This document shows positions 1-5,849 of a stretch of DNA of 7,730 nt, one piece after another. The translations under genes were made by a program, and so were the position numbers. Under the pieces are notes generated by a model. It made no database searches. It saw only the letters and a list, made by a program, of their open reading frames with translations, and was not told the origin of the DNA. The DNA is from Bacteroidota bacterium (GTDB lineage Bacteria > Zhuqueibacterota > JdFR-76 > DREG01): the NCBI GenBank assembly GCA_030624545.1, contig JAUXJX010000074.1, forward strand, positions 1 to 7,730. The letters are read 5' to 3'. The first letter of the stretch is position 1. Each line of letters opens with the position of its first letter.

Positions 1-234
1 CCAAATAATGACTCTGCTTCTTTGGCCGCCAATACAGGGGTCTCGGCAAATCTAATGCCGCCAAAATCCGCCCGCTTGGTTGTCCACACCTGCGCCTTTA
101 ATACGACAGGACAACCTAATTCGGCAGTTATGGATGCAACTTGACCGGCATCTGTGGCGATTCTTCCTTTTTGGAACCGGAATGTTGTGGCGCTTCAATA
201 ATTCTTTGCCCTGGTGCTCGTGCAGCCGTGCCAA
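1..234 (-). CDS. sucC-like ATP-grasp acyl-CoA ligase (succinyl-CoA synthetase beta type), N-terminal part, apparent frameshift
   Basis: This is the first ~78 codons of a gene that continues past the left edge. From a TTG start at 234-232 it reads MARLHEHQGKELLKRHNIPVPK, the typical opening of the ATP-grasp domain of succinyl-CoA synthetase beta and its relatives. The frame then becomes nonsense and stops at about position 52. If one A is dropped from the A5 run (168-172), the next frame continues the family sequence to the edge: GRIATDAGQVASITAEL, then PVVLKAQVW and FGGIRFAETP. The family ligates CoA to succinate or a similar acid with ATP or GTP in the cytoplasm. The TTG start is supported by an AGGAG 7 nt upstream and by a promoter-like element. 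The loop after the nucleotide-binding Lys reads QVWTTKRADFGG, where the usual SucC sequence is QVHAGGRGKAGG, so this may be a related ligase and not true SucC. The frameshift may be a real mutation or a sequence error. Confidence 0.75.
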
Positions 235-241
235 TTCTTGG

Positions 242-246
242 CTCCT
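242..246 (-). promoter_or_regulatory. Shine-Dalgarno site deciding a TTG start
   Basis: On the minus strand AGGAG lies 7 nt before the TTG at 234-232. No ATG or GTG gives the conserved LHEHQGKELL opening, so this site is what supports the TTG start of the ATP-grasp gene. Confidence 0.65.
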
Positions 247-291
247 ATTTTTTGGCAGAAATTGCGGTCAGGGTCCGGGATAATCGAAATC

Positions 292-320
292 AATATAGCT
301 GCTTTTCCAATTCGATTCAA
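292..320 (-). promoter_or_regulatory. Candidate sigma70-type promoter of the sucC-like gene
   Basis: On the minus strand TTGAAT (320-315) is followed after exactly 17 nt by TATATT (297-292), matching the -35 consensus at 4 of 6 and the -10 consensus at 5 of 6. Transcription would start near 285, leaving a leader of about 50 nt before the TTG start. It sits in the 147-nt gap after nth, so the ATP-grasp gene need not depend on the nth promoter. The match is by eye; no transcript evidence exists. Confidence 0.5.
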
Positions 321-381
321 GCCAATTCCCCCGTTCAAATCCACGCGTAAAAAACGAATAGTCCGGAAAAGAGAATGGGGA

Positions 382-1023
382 TCAGGCTGTTGACGAGGGG
401 CAGATGTCCTTCAAGAAACAGTTCGGGCAATCGGGGTTTCTGGCATTGCAAATCATTCTGCCGTGGCGGATCATGAGGTGTGCGAACAGCGCCCAATCAT
501 CGCGAGGAATTATCTTCATCAGGTCCTTTTCAATTTTGTCGGGGTCGGACTCGTCGGCGAATCCAAGGCGATTCGATAGCCTCTTTACGTGCGTGTCAAC
601 AACTACCCCCACGTTCTTGCTGAAGGCATTTCCAAGGATCACGTTCGCCGTCTTCCGGCCAACGCCAGGTAGTTTCAGCAGGTTCTCCATTGTATCCGGA
701 ACATTGCTGCCAAAGTCCTCGACTATTTTTGAAGAAGCCAATTTTATGTTTTTCGATTTGTTTCGGAAGACACCGGCCGTTCGAATCAGTTCTTCTACTT
801 CCGCAATGGGCGCTGCGGCCATACTCTCAGCATCGGGAAATCTCCTGAACAGTTCCGGGGTGATCATGTTGACACGCTTGTCCGTGCACTGCGCCGACAA
901 TATGGTTGCGACAAGCAGCTCAAACGGACTTTTGTGCGTCAAGGCACAATGAACGTCAGGGTAGTTTAATTTTAGGCGATTTAATACTTCCTTTGCGTAT
1001 GTCTTCCGAGATTTCATTCCCAT
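382..1023 (-). CDS. nth: Endonuclease III (DNA glycosylase / AP lyase)
   Basis: This 213-residue protein has the usual length for Nth. It removes oxidised pyrimidines from DNA and nicks the resulting abasic site, starting base excision repair. The N-terminal part has the family motif ILSAQCTDKRVN (41-52). The helix-hairpin-helix reads LPGVGRKTANVIL (118-130) with the catalytic lysine K124, and VVDTHVKRL (141-149) supplies the catalytic aspartate D143. The C-terminal iron-sulfur loop is complete: C182, C189, C192, C198 in the C-x6-C-x2-C-x5-C spacing, so a [4Fe-4S] cluster is expected. Start chosen at ATG 1023-1021, with AAGGTGAT a few bases upstream; a second ATG two codons later is possible. 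A good promoter lies just upstream. The gene is transcribed away from the Dak/DegV gene and followed after 147 nt by the sucC-like gene. All key residues are present, so it is likely functional. Confidence 0.96.
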   Translation of the reverse strand: MGMKSRKTYAKEVLNRLKLNYPDVHCALTHKSPFELLVATILSAQCTDKRVNMITPELFRRFPDAESMAAAPIAEVEELIRTAGVFRNKSKNIKLASSKIVEDFGSNVPDTMENLLKLPGVGRKTANVILGNAFSKNVGVVVDTHVKRLSNRLGFADESDPDKIEKDLMKIIPRDDWALFAHLMIRHGRMICNARNPDCPNCFLKDICPSSTA

Positions 1024-1057
1024 GGCTAGATCACCTTTGCCGAGTCAACAACGATCT

Positions 1058-1086
1058 AAGATAGAGATTTGCAACTTTTTTGTCAA
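1058..1086 (-). promoter_or_regulatory. Sigma70-type promoter of nth
   Basis: On the minus strand a perfect -35 TTGACA (1086-1081) is followed after exactly 17 nt by TATCTT (1063-1058), 4 of 6 against TATAAT. The start of transcription would fall near 1051, giving a leader of about 28 nt that carries the AAGGTGAT ribosome site. Position, spacing and direction all fit nth. Confidence 0.65.
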
Positions 1087-1318
1087 GAATGGATCTTGTC
1101 GATTTGGTTTTCCAAGAGTAATCCTGGCATTGGCTCCAGGACGTTCACAAATTCCCGATGAGAATTTGCTTGCTTTTGGAGGCATTTATCGCTAAAGTTA
1201 GCCATGTTACAGGATTCCGCTGTTTTGGCGAGACAATTTTTCCAGCCGAGTTTTTGGGACCTTCGGGCCGGTTTATCTGTTTCTGAAGTATCTCAAACAA
1301 GTTCATTCCTATCGAAAT

Positions 1319-1376
1319 CCCTGAATCCACCGATCAGCAATTAAGAATTTGGTGTTAGATCTCAACCCTGAATCCA
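1319..1376 (+). repeat. Pair of 11-base direct repeats (CCCTGAATCCA) upstream of the Dak/DegV gene
   Basis: CCCTGAATCCA occurs at 1319-1329 and again at 1366-1376, 47 bp apart from start to start. The second copy ends 2 nt before a TAAAAT hexamer (1379-1384) and 18 nt before the ATG. An exact 11-base repeat in a gap this short is somewhat unlikely by chance. Position suggests an operator, but no regulator is known and the repeat is not clearly palindromic. Confidence 0.3.
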
Positions 1377-1378
1377 AC

Positions 1379-1384
1379 TAAAAT
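1379..1384 (+). promoter_or_regulatory. Candidate -10 element of the Dak/DegV-plsY operon
   Basis: TAAAAT matches the -10 consensus at 5 of 6 and ends 10 nt before the ATG at 1395. I see no good -35 at 16-18 nt upstream. If used, the transcript would begin only a few bases before the start codon, which would fit the absence of a clear ribosome site there. Confidence 0.3.
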
Positions 1385-1394
1385 AAGCACAGCC

Positions 1395-3197
1395 ATGCAG
1401 ATTACCTATTTAGACGGCAGGCAATTTTCCAGGGCCATTGTTGCGGGCTACCAATGGCTCCATGAAAAACAGCAGCGTCTGAATGACATCAACGTATATC
1501 CGGTTCCTGATGGAGACACGGGTACGAATATGGCTTTTACAATGCAGTCTGTCGCGGAAAGCCTACATGCAAATAATCTCGACGGAAGCATTGGATTTAT
1601 AAGCGACACCATCGCAGAGTCCGCTCTGAACGGCGCTCGAGGCAACTCCGGGGCGATCCTTGCGCAGTTCTTCTTCGGCTTGGCAGAAGGGTTTAAGGGC
1701 AGGATAAAAATCACCACAGGACATTTCTCGGAGGCGGTGCACCGGGCGGTCGAAAGATCCTATGAGGCATTATCCAGCCCTAGAGAGGGCACTATTCTGA
1801 CCGTGATCAAAGACTGGGGTAATCACGTCAGGAAAATTGCTGACAGCACCCATGATTTTTCGGAACTCTTGCATTCTTCTCTGCAAGCCGCCAAGATTTC
1901 TCTTGAAGAGACACCCAAAAAGCTGAAGATTCTGGCCAAGGCGCGCGTCGTCGACGCCGGCGCCCAAGGTTTTGTTTACATGCTTGAAGGAATCTTTCAT
2001 TTCATCAAAACCGGCAAGATCGATGATCTTGATATCAAGAAATTCAAAAGCTCTGACTTCGGTTCCGATACCGCTGAGATCGACTACTCCATTAATGAGA
2101 TTACTTACAGGTACTGCACTGAGTTTTATCTTGTCGGCGAAAAAATTCCAACCAAATTTCTTCGTGATGAATTGAGCGAATTTGGCGACTCCTTGATTGT
2201 TGCCGGATCCGAGACGAGGTCGAGAATCCATATTCATACCGATAATCCACGTCAGGTTTTCGATTTTGTTCAGCAGTTTGGCCAGATAAAAGACCAGAAG
2301 ATGGACGATATGAAGCAACAGCATTTTGACGTCCACGAAAAGAACCACGCGGAAACCATTGCGTTGGTGACCGACAGCTCCTGTGATTTGCCGGAAGAAA
2401 TCTTGAAAAAACTAAATGTTCACACAGTCCCTGTGCGCATTTACCTGGACGAAACGGAATATGTGGACAAAGTAACCATCCAACCGGAGGAGTTTTATTC
2501 CCGCCTGAAAGAGGCCAAGAATTTCCCCAAGACCTCTCAACCGCCCGCAAAAGATTTCATAAGAGTTTTCGAAAGCCTGTCGAGGCGTTATGAAACAGTT
2601 GTTTCGATCCAACTATCGGGTGCGCTAAGCGGTACTTATCAGGCGGGATTGGTGGCCGGCAAACGGGTATCTGAGGATGGCATTCGAGTTATAGATTCAA
2701 AAACCACCTGCGTTGCGTTGGGCCTGATAGTCAAAGCGGCAGGAGAAGCGCTTAAAAGTGGTATGCCGCTGAACGACTTGCTAAATTGCATTGACCGCTG
2801 GATAAAATGCTGCAAAATGTTTGTCAGTGTAATGACGGTTGAGTATCTGGTTCGGGGCGGTCGCCTGAATAGGAGCAGAGGGATACTGGCAAATATCTTG
2901 AATTTGCGTCCGATTATTTCTATATCCCCGGAGGGAAAGACCAAAAAAGTCGCGACGACAAAGCCCGGTTTACCCTCGCAAAAGAAGGTGATGGAGTTGG
3001 TGGTGGAAGAGGCTGCCAAAATGCAGAATCCTCAGTTCTCAATCACCCACGTGGAATCACCTGGGACCGCCGAATGGTACCGCCAAGAAATCAAGGAAAT
3101 CTTCGACAAGGATGAAATTATCGTGATGCCCGCGTCGCCCGCCCTGGGGGCACATGCGGGACCGGGCGCGGCGGCAGTCGCTGTAATGGACCTATGA
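1395..3197 (+). CDS. Fused fatty acid kinase: FakA-type Dak kinase joined to FakB/DegV fatty-acid-binding domain
   Basis: This 600-residue protein has three parts. Residues 1-~205 are a Dak2 kinase domain, with NVYPVPDGDTGTNM (33-46) for nucleotide and Mg, GARGNSGAI (80-88), EGTILTV (131-137) and VVDAGAQGF (185-193). Residues ~235-315 match the FakA middle domain, with C241 in YCTEF and HIHTDNP (279-285), the residue types that bind zinc in FakA. Residues ~322-600 are a full DegV/FakB domain: VTDSSCDLP (325-333), TSQPP (380-384), SGALSGTYQ (408-416), RGGRLNR (487-493) and HAGPGA (587-592). The Thr, Ser and His of the last-named motifs hold the fatty acid carboxylate in FakB. In FakA/FakB systems the kinase phosphorylates a FakB-bound fatty acid to acyl-phosphate. 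Here the DegV domain takes the place of FakA's own C-terminal domain. plsY follows after 9 nt. The start fits the family's usual opening, though no clear Shine-Dalgarno is visible. The fatty acid substrate is inferred, not shown. Confidence 0.9.
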   Translation: MQITYLDGRQFSRAIVAGYQWLHEKQQRLNDINVYPVPDGDTGTNMAFTMQSVAESLHANNLDGSIGFISDTIAESALNGARGNSGAILAQFFFGLAEGFKGRIKITTGHFSEAVHRAVERSYEALSSPREGTILTVIKDWGNHVRKIADSTHDFSELLHSSLQAAKISLEETPKKLKILAKARVVDAGAQGFVYMLEGIFHFIKTGKIDDLDIKKFKSSDFGSDTAEIDYSINEITYRYCTEFYLVGEKIPTKFLRDELSEFGDSLIVAGSETRSRIHIHTDNPRQVFDFVQQFGQIKDQKMDDMKQQHFDVHEKNHAETIALVTDSSCDLPEEILKKLNVHTVPVRIYLDETEYVDKVTIQPEEFYSRLKEAKNFPKTSQPPAKDFIRVFESLSRRYETVVSIQLSGALSGTYQAGLVAGKRVSEDGIRVIDSKTTCVALGLIVKAAGEALKSGMPLNDLLNCIDRWIKCCKMFVSVMTVEYLVRGGRLNRSRGILANILNLRPIISISPEGKTKKVATTKPGLPSQKKVMELVVEEAAKMQNPQFSITHVESPGTAEWYRQEIKEIFDKDEIIVMPASPALGAHAGPGAAAVAVMDL

Positions 3198-3206
3198 GCG
3201 TGAACA

Positions 3207-3836
3207 GTGTCCTCACTGCTTATAATAATTTTGCTGAGCTATCTAGCCGGTTCCATCCCCACAAGTATAATCTTTAGTAAGATCTTTTTTGGCTACGATA
3301 TTCGGGACCGGGGCAGTGGTAATGCCGGGGGCACGAATGCATTTCGTGTCATGGGATGGAAGACCGGCCTGACCGTCACGGTGATTGACGTGGCGAAGGG
3401 CGTTGTGGCAACACTCCTAATATCTCAAATCAGAATGGGCGACTTAAGTTGGGACCACATCTATCTGCAGATGATCGCCGGCACCTCCGCGGTTGCAGGC
3501 CACGTCTGGACGATATTCGCCGGCTTCCGAGGGGGCAAGGGTGTTGGAACAGCGTCAGGGATGCTGTTCGTTCTATACCCTGTGGCGGCATTAATCTGCT
3601 TGGCCGTGTTCTTTATTGTACTAGTTTTTTCGAGATATGTGTCATTGTCGTCCATGAGCGCAGCAATAACGTTGCCTCTTACACTTATCATGTTGAACGT
3701 CTTGTTCAACATGACCCTATCGCCCCCTCTGTTAATACTCGCGGTCCTGCTTGCACTATTGATCGTCTATACGCATAGGGGAAATATCCAGCGGTTGATG
3801 CACGGTACAGAGAACCGGATTGGCAAGATATTCTAG
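3207..3836 (+). CDS. plsY: Acyl-phosphate:glycerol-3-phosphate acyltransferase PlsY
   Basis: This 209-residue integral membrane protein transfers the acyl group of acyl-phosphate to glycerol-3-phosphate, making lysophosphatidic acid, the first step of phospholipid synthesis. Length and hydrophobic profile fit PlsY, with an N-terminal membrane helix (~2-20) and several more. The three family motifs are present: GSGNAGGTNAFR (36-47), GHVWTIFAGFRGGKGVGT (98-115) and HRGNIQRLMHGTENRIG (190-206). Two positions differ from the commonest form: the Pro of GSGNPGATN is Ala, and the Pro usually found a few residues after the GH of motif 2 is Thr. The GTG at 3207 is the first possible start in this frame, because TGA at 3201-3203 closes it just upstream. 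The ribosome site is weak, so coupling to the preceding gene, which ends 9 nt before, is likely. No terminator is seen after it. Confidence 0.95.
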   Translation: MSSLLIIILLSYLAGSIPTSIIFSKIFFGYDIRDRGSGNAGGTNAFRVMGWKTGLTVTVIDVAKGVVATLLISQIRMGDLSWDHIYLQMIAGTSAVAGHVWTIFAGFRGGKGVGTASGMLFVLYPVAALICLAVFFIVLVFSRYVSLSSMSAAITLPLTLIMLNVLFNMTLSPPLLILAVLLALLIVYTHRGNIQRLMHGTENRIGKIF

Positions 3837-3915
3837 CGGTGACTCCACTAGAGCATCCGGACAGGGTTAACGGCCTGCACACCTTATCAATTTTCTGCGA
3901 CCTGTTCTTCTGATC

Positions 3916-4485
3916 TCATTTACCACGGAGAAATCCCCCTTTCCTGAGAGCGTGCCGTACCACAAATAGGCTGCCTGCCAGAATTCCTGCAAAACCGATT
4001 TCGATGGACATGGCGATGAGGTTATGCCTGCGAAATAAGCTTGGGAAAAACTCAGCCAGTTCGGATGATCTTTGTATGTCCCAAAATAATGGAGGTCTGA
4101 ACATCAAGAAATCATCTAGAATTGGCCAAAACATCGGCTGACCATACGGATATCGCGTATCTGCACCGAAATAGTCTACAATTACGTGAAGTGAATACAA
4201 TATGAAAAACCACAGAAATATTCTCAGCGAGGCATTACTGCGCAATTGTCGCTCAAGAATGAATATGACCAAAGACAGCAAGACGGCAAAACCAAAGCTA
4301 TGACTGACGCCGCGATGAAGCCAATTGGGTTCACCTATGATAAGGCCTGGAATAAAGTCAAAGTCAGGTAGCAACGAAACCAATGCGACTACTATCAAAA
4401 TCCAGGCGGTAAGAGGCCACGTGCGGGGACGAAGATAGTAGAAAACAATCAGCCCTATTAACGAATGTCCAATGGGTGATGGCAT
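3916..4485 (-). CDS. YdjM-type membrane-bound putative metal-dependent hydrolase
   Basis: This 189-residue protein belongs to the family of inner-membrane putative hydrolases that includes E. coli YdjM. Evidence is the ordered set of possible metal ligands: H7 in SPIGHS, D41 and D43 in LLPDFDFIPG, H57 and H62 in HRGVSHS, then H100 and D104 in LHVIVDYFGAD. Hydrophobic stretches at ~25-40, 64-76, 88-100 and 157-176 suggest several membrane segments. The substrate is unknown for the family. The ATG has AGGA about 10 nt upstream. The gene converges on plsY with 79 nt between them and lies 142 nt downstream of the HD-domain gene. The residues suggest an active enzyme, but its role here, including any link to lipids, cannot be read from the sequence. 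Confidence 0.8.
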   Translation of the reverse strand: MPSPIGHSLIGLIVFYYLRPRTWPLTAWILIVVALVSLLPDFDFIPGLIIGEPNWLHRGVSHSFGFAVLLSLVIFILERQLRSNASLRIFLWFFILYSLHVIVDYFGADTRYPYGQPMFWPILDDFLMFRPPLFWDIQRSSELAEFFPSLFRRHNLIAMSIEIGFAGILAGSLFVVRHALRKGGFLRGK

Positions 4486-4520
4486 TTTATGTTCGTCCTA
4501 GGAATTCAATGTTCAGTTGG

Positions 4521-4549
4521 CTAATAACCGGAGCCAATTCATCATTCAA
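4521..4549 (-). promoter_or_regulatory. Weak candidate promoter of the YdjM-type gene
   Basis: On the minus strand TTGAAT (4549-4544) is followed after 17 nt by TATTAG (4526-4521), 4 of 6 at each box, placing a start near 4514 and a leader of about 28 nt. A 6-bp inverted repeat, TTGGCT (4517-4522) and AGCCAA (4532-4537), overlaps the -10 region and could be an operator or chance. Confidence 0.3.
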
Positions 4550-4627
4550 TCAAGATAGCGAAATATAGTATGCTCACAAAAAGAAGGGCAACCAATTTTA
4601 GGAAAAGAGATGAAAAACTTGGTTGGG

Positions 4628-5530
4628 TTAATTAAGTTGATGGCCTTCAATCTTGGGTTTGATAGGGATGAAATTGGAACCCAGTCTCTTTGAAACCGGA
4701 ATTTTAAACCTCTTTTCGATCCAATATACCATATCCAGTGGTAAAGAATGGGCTTGGTTAACTCTAGTAAGGTAATTGAGGGCATTTGCGATCGCATAGG
4801 CTGGTCGGAACGGCCTGTTGCTAATCAGTGCATCGAAGACATCGGCATTGAAGATTAGCCAGGCAATCTCTTTGGCAACCTTGTTTTCATACCCGATTGA
4901 AATGTTGTTCAACTCTCCCGGGCAATGATGATACAAAACTCCTCTTCCGATTTCGTCATATTCTTGTTGGCTGTAATACCCCACCAAAAGGTACGAAACA
5001 AGCGGATGCTGCTGCATCATGATCTTTTCGTCTTCTTTGAATTGCTGGCTGGAAAAGAGAATTGAATGGGGCAGTCTGGCGATGCCAATGTCGTGAATCA
5101 GGGAGGCCTTCAGAGCAATTTCCAGCAGATCCTTTTGCATTCCAGCGTCAATTCCGAATTTAGCGATCATGGCCGTTATGGCCAGCGTGTGGCCGTAATA
5201 ATAGCCGAAGCGTTTTAGGCTATTAATCTCCTGCCAATAGATTGAAGGAAGCTCCGCATTCCCCAGGACATTCATCAATTCGTAGTATTCCTCAACATTC
5301 TTTTTCAGAAATGAATATTTGGGTTCCTGGATCAACTGACAAAGGTGGTCATAAAGGGGGGTTTCACCAAGCTTTACCTGGCGAGAAGCGATCTGAGAAG
5401 TAAATGGCGGCAAATCTTCCCAGCCATCTTCAGTAAGTTCGAAATTCGGCCGGGCTATCACAGTTTCGTCAAGGGCGGTCACGAACAGAAACAGCCGTGT
5501 GCTAATCTTCTCTGATTTGAATATTCCCAT
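4628..5530 (-). CDS. Degenerate HD-GYP-like phosphohydrolase domain protein
   Basis: This 300-residue protein has a ~100-residue N-terminal part of unknown kind, then an HD domain arranged like that of HD-GYP proteins, which break down cyclic di-GMP. Visible are YYGHTLA with H114, LIHDIGI with H146 and D147, QQHPLVSYLL with H175, VLYHHCPGE with H201 and H202, and a late NADVFDALISNRPFRPA stretch (229-244) as in HD-GYP. The metal-binding His and Asp are largely kept. The signature itself is changed: HDIGK is HDIGI, HHE is HHC, and the DGxGYP loop is missing, replaced by ELNNISIGYEN. It may therefore act on another substrate or only bind a ligand. No membrane segment or receiver domain is seen. 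ATG 5530-5528 is preceded by a modest purine-rich site (AGAAAG). It is separated from the TPR gene by a terminator and likely has its own promoter. Confidence 0.8.
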   Translation of the reverse strand: MGIFKSEKISTRLFLFVTALDETVIARPNFELTEDGWEDLPPFTSQIASRQVKLGETPLYDHLCQLIQEPKYSFLKKNVEEYYELMNVLGNAELPSIYWQEINSLKRFGYYYGHTLAITAMIAKFGIDAGMQKDLLEIALKASLIHDIGIARLPHSILFSSQQFKEDEKIMMQQHPLVSYLLVGYYSQQEYDEIGRGVLYHHCPGELNNISIGYENKVAKEIAWLIFNADVFDALISNRPFRPAYAIANALNYLTRVNQAHSLPLDMVYWIEKRFKIPVSKRLGSNFIPIKPKIEGHQLN

Positions 5531-5669
5531 TTGAGTACTTTCTATCTGGTATATGGCTGGCTAAACAACGCCATGTGATGCATCTCATTACAACCTCATA
5601 TTAAGATTATCGAACCACAACGGAAATCACTTGACAGGATTCAGTTTGAGTGCGTAACCATCCTGTCTT

Positions 5670-5688
5670 TATCTAAGGATTATCTAAG
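5670..5688 (+). repeat. Tandem TATCTAAG repeat with 11-bp period
   Basis: TATCTAAG occurs at 5670-5677 and 5681-5688, one helical turn apart. Direct repeats with this period are typical of sites for OmpR/PhoB-family regulators. The repeat lies about 140-160 bp upstream of the HD-domain gene start. No regulator gene is in the window and chance cannot be excluded. Confidence 0.3.
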
Positions 5689-5703
5689 TTTTGTTGAAGG
5701 TTC

Positions 5704-5717
5704 GCACTTGTAAGTGC
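5704..5717. repeat. Short inverted repeat (6-bp stem)
   Basis: GCACTT and AAGTGC flank a 2-nt centre, giving a perfect short inverted repeat between the tandem repeat and the terminator. No T run follows on either strand, so it is not a terminator. It could be a protein-binding site or chance. Confidence 0.3.
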
Positions 5718-5793
5718 TGAAGAAACTATCTTTGATGGAGAAAATTCATGATGTGCAAATCCGAGATCTGGTCTTGTGCACGCGTCGGGGTAC

Positions 5794-5823
5794 AAAAAAA
5801 GCCCATCCACATGGGATGGGCTT
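5794..5823 (-). terminator. Intrinsic terminator of the TPR gene / tpiA-secG operon
   Basis: Read on the minus strand, GCCCATCC (5821-5814) pairs perfectly with GGATGGGC (5808-5801) around a 5-nt loop, and seven T follow (5800-5794). The stem can extend by two A-T pairs. It begins 26 nt after the TPR stop codon. On the plus strand the U tract is poor (TTGTTCT), so it works best in the minus direction. Confidence 0.9.
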
Positions 5824-5849
5824 GTTCTAAACTTGCTTGTTATTTCCAG

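Larger units (their letters stand above)
1024..1394. other. Divergent intergenic region between nth and the Dak/DegV gene
   Basis: This 371-nt gap separates two divergently transcribed genes. The left end holds the nth promoter. The right end holds two copies of an 11-base repeat and a -10-like hexamer just before the Dak/DegV start. A 61-codon open frame on the minus strand (1145-1330) starts with GTG, has no convincing ribosome site and no recognisable family, and I do not call it a gene. Nothing else is recognisable between about 1090 and 1315. Confidence 0.6.
5531..5849. other. 319-nt non-coding region upstream of the HD-domain gene
   Basis: The right end holds the terminator of the TPR operon. 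The rest should contain the promoter of the HD-domain gene, but no pair of boxes stands out on the minus strand. The stretch also contains a tandem TATCTAAG repeat (5670-5688), a perfect 6-bp hairpin (5704-5717) and, on the plus strand, a TTGACA at 5631-5636 without a good -10. A 36-codon plus-strand frame from ATG 5748 has GGAG 7 nt upstream but runs through the terminator stem, so it is not called as a gene. Confidence 0.5.

Noticed and set aside
404..952. A 182-codon plus-strand open frame opposite nth
   Set aside because: It is fully antisense to a well-conserved endonuclease III gene, and its protein has low-complexity Ser/Phe-rich content with no family resemblance.
1145..1330. A 61-codon minus-strand frame between nth and the Dak/DegV gene
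   Set aside because: It starts with GTG, lacks a ribosome site at a useful distance, and its translation resembles no family.
2101..3019. Long minus-strand frames opposite the Dak/DegV gene
   Set aside because: They are antisense to a complete conserved 600-residue protein and show no domain or ribosome site.
3837..3858. Possible hairpin after plsY (CTAG ... CTAG with an inner GG/CC)
   Set aside because: The stem has a mismatch and no T run follows, so it does not qualify as a terminator.
4601..4635. Possible terminator after the HD-domain gene (ACTT ... AAGTTTTT on the minus strand)
   Set aside because: The stem is only about 5 A/T-rich pairs with a long loop, too weak to call.
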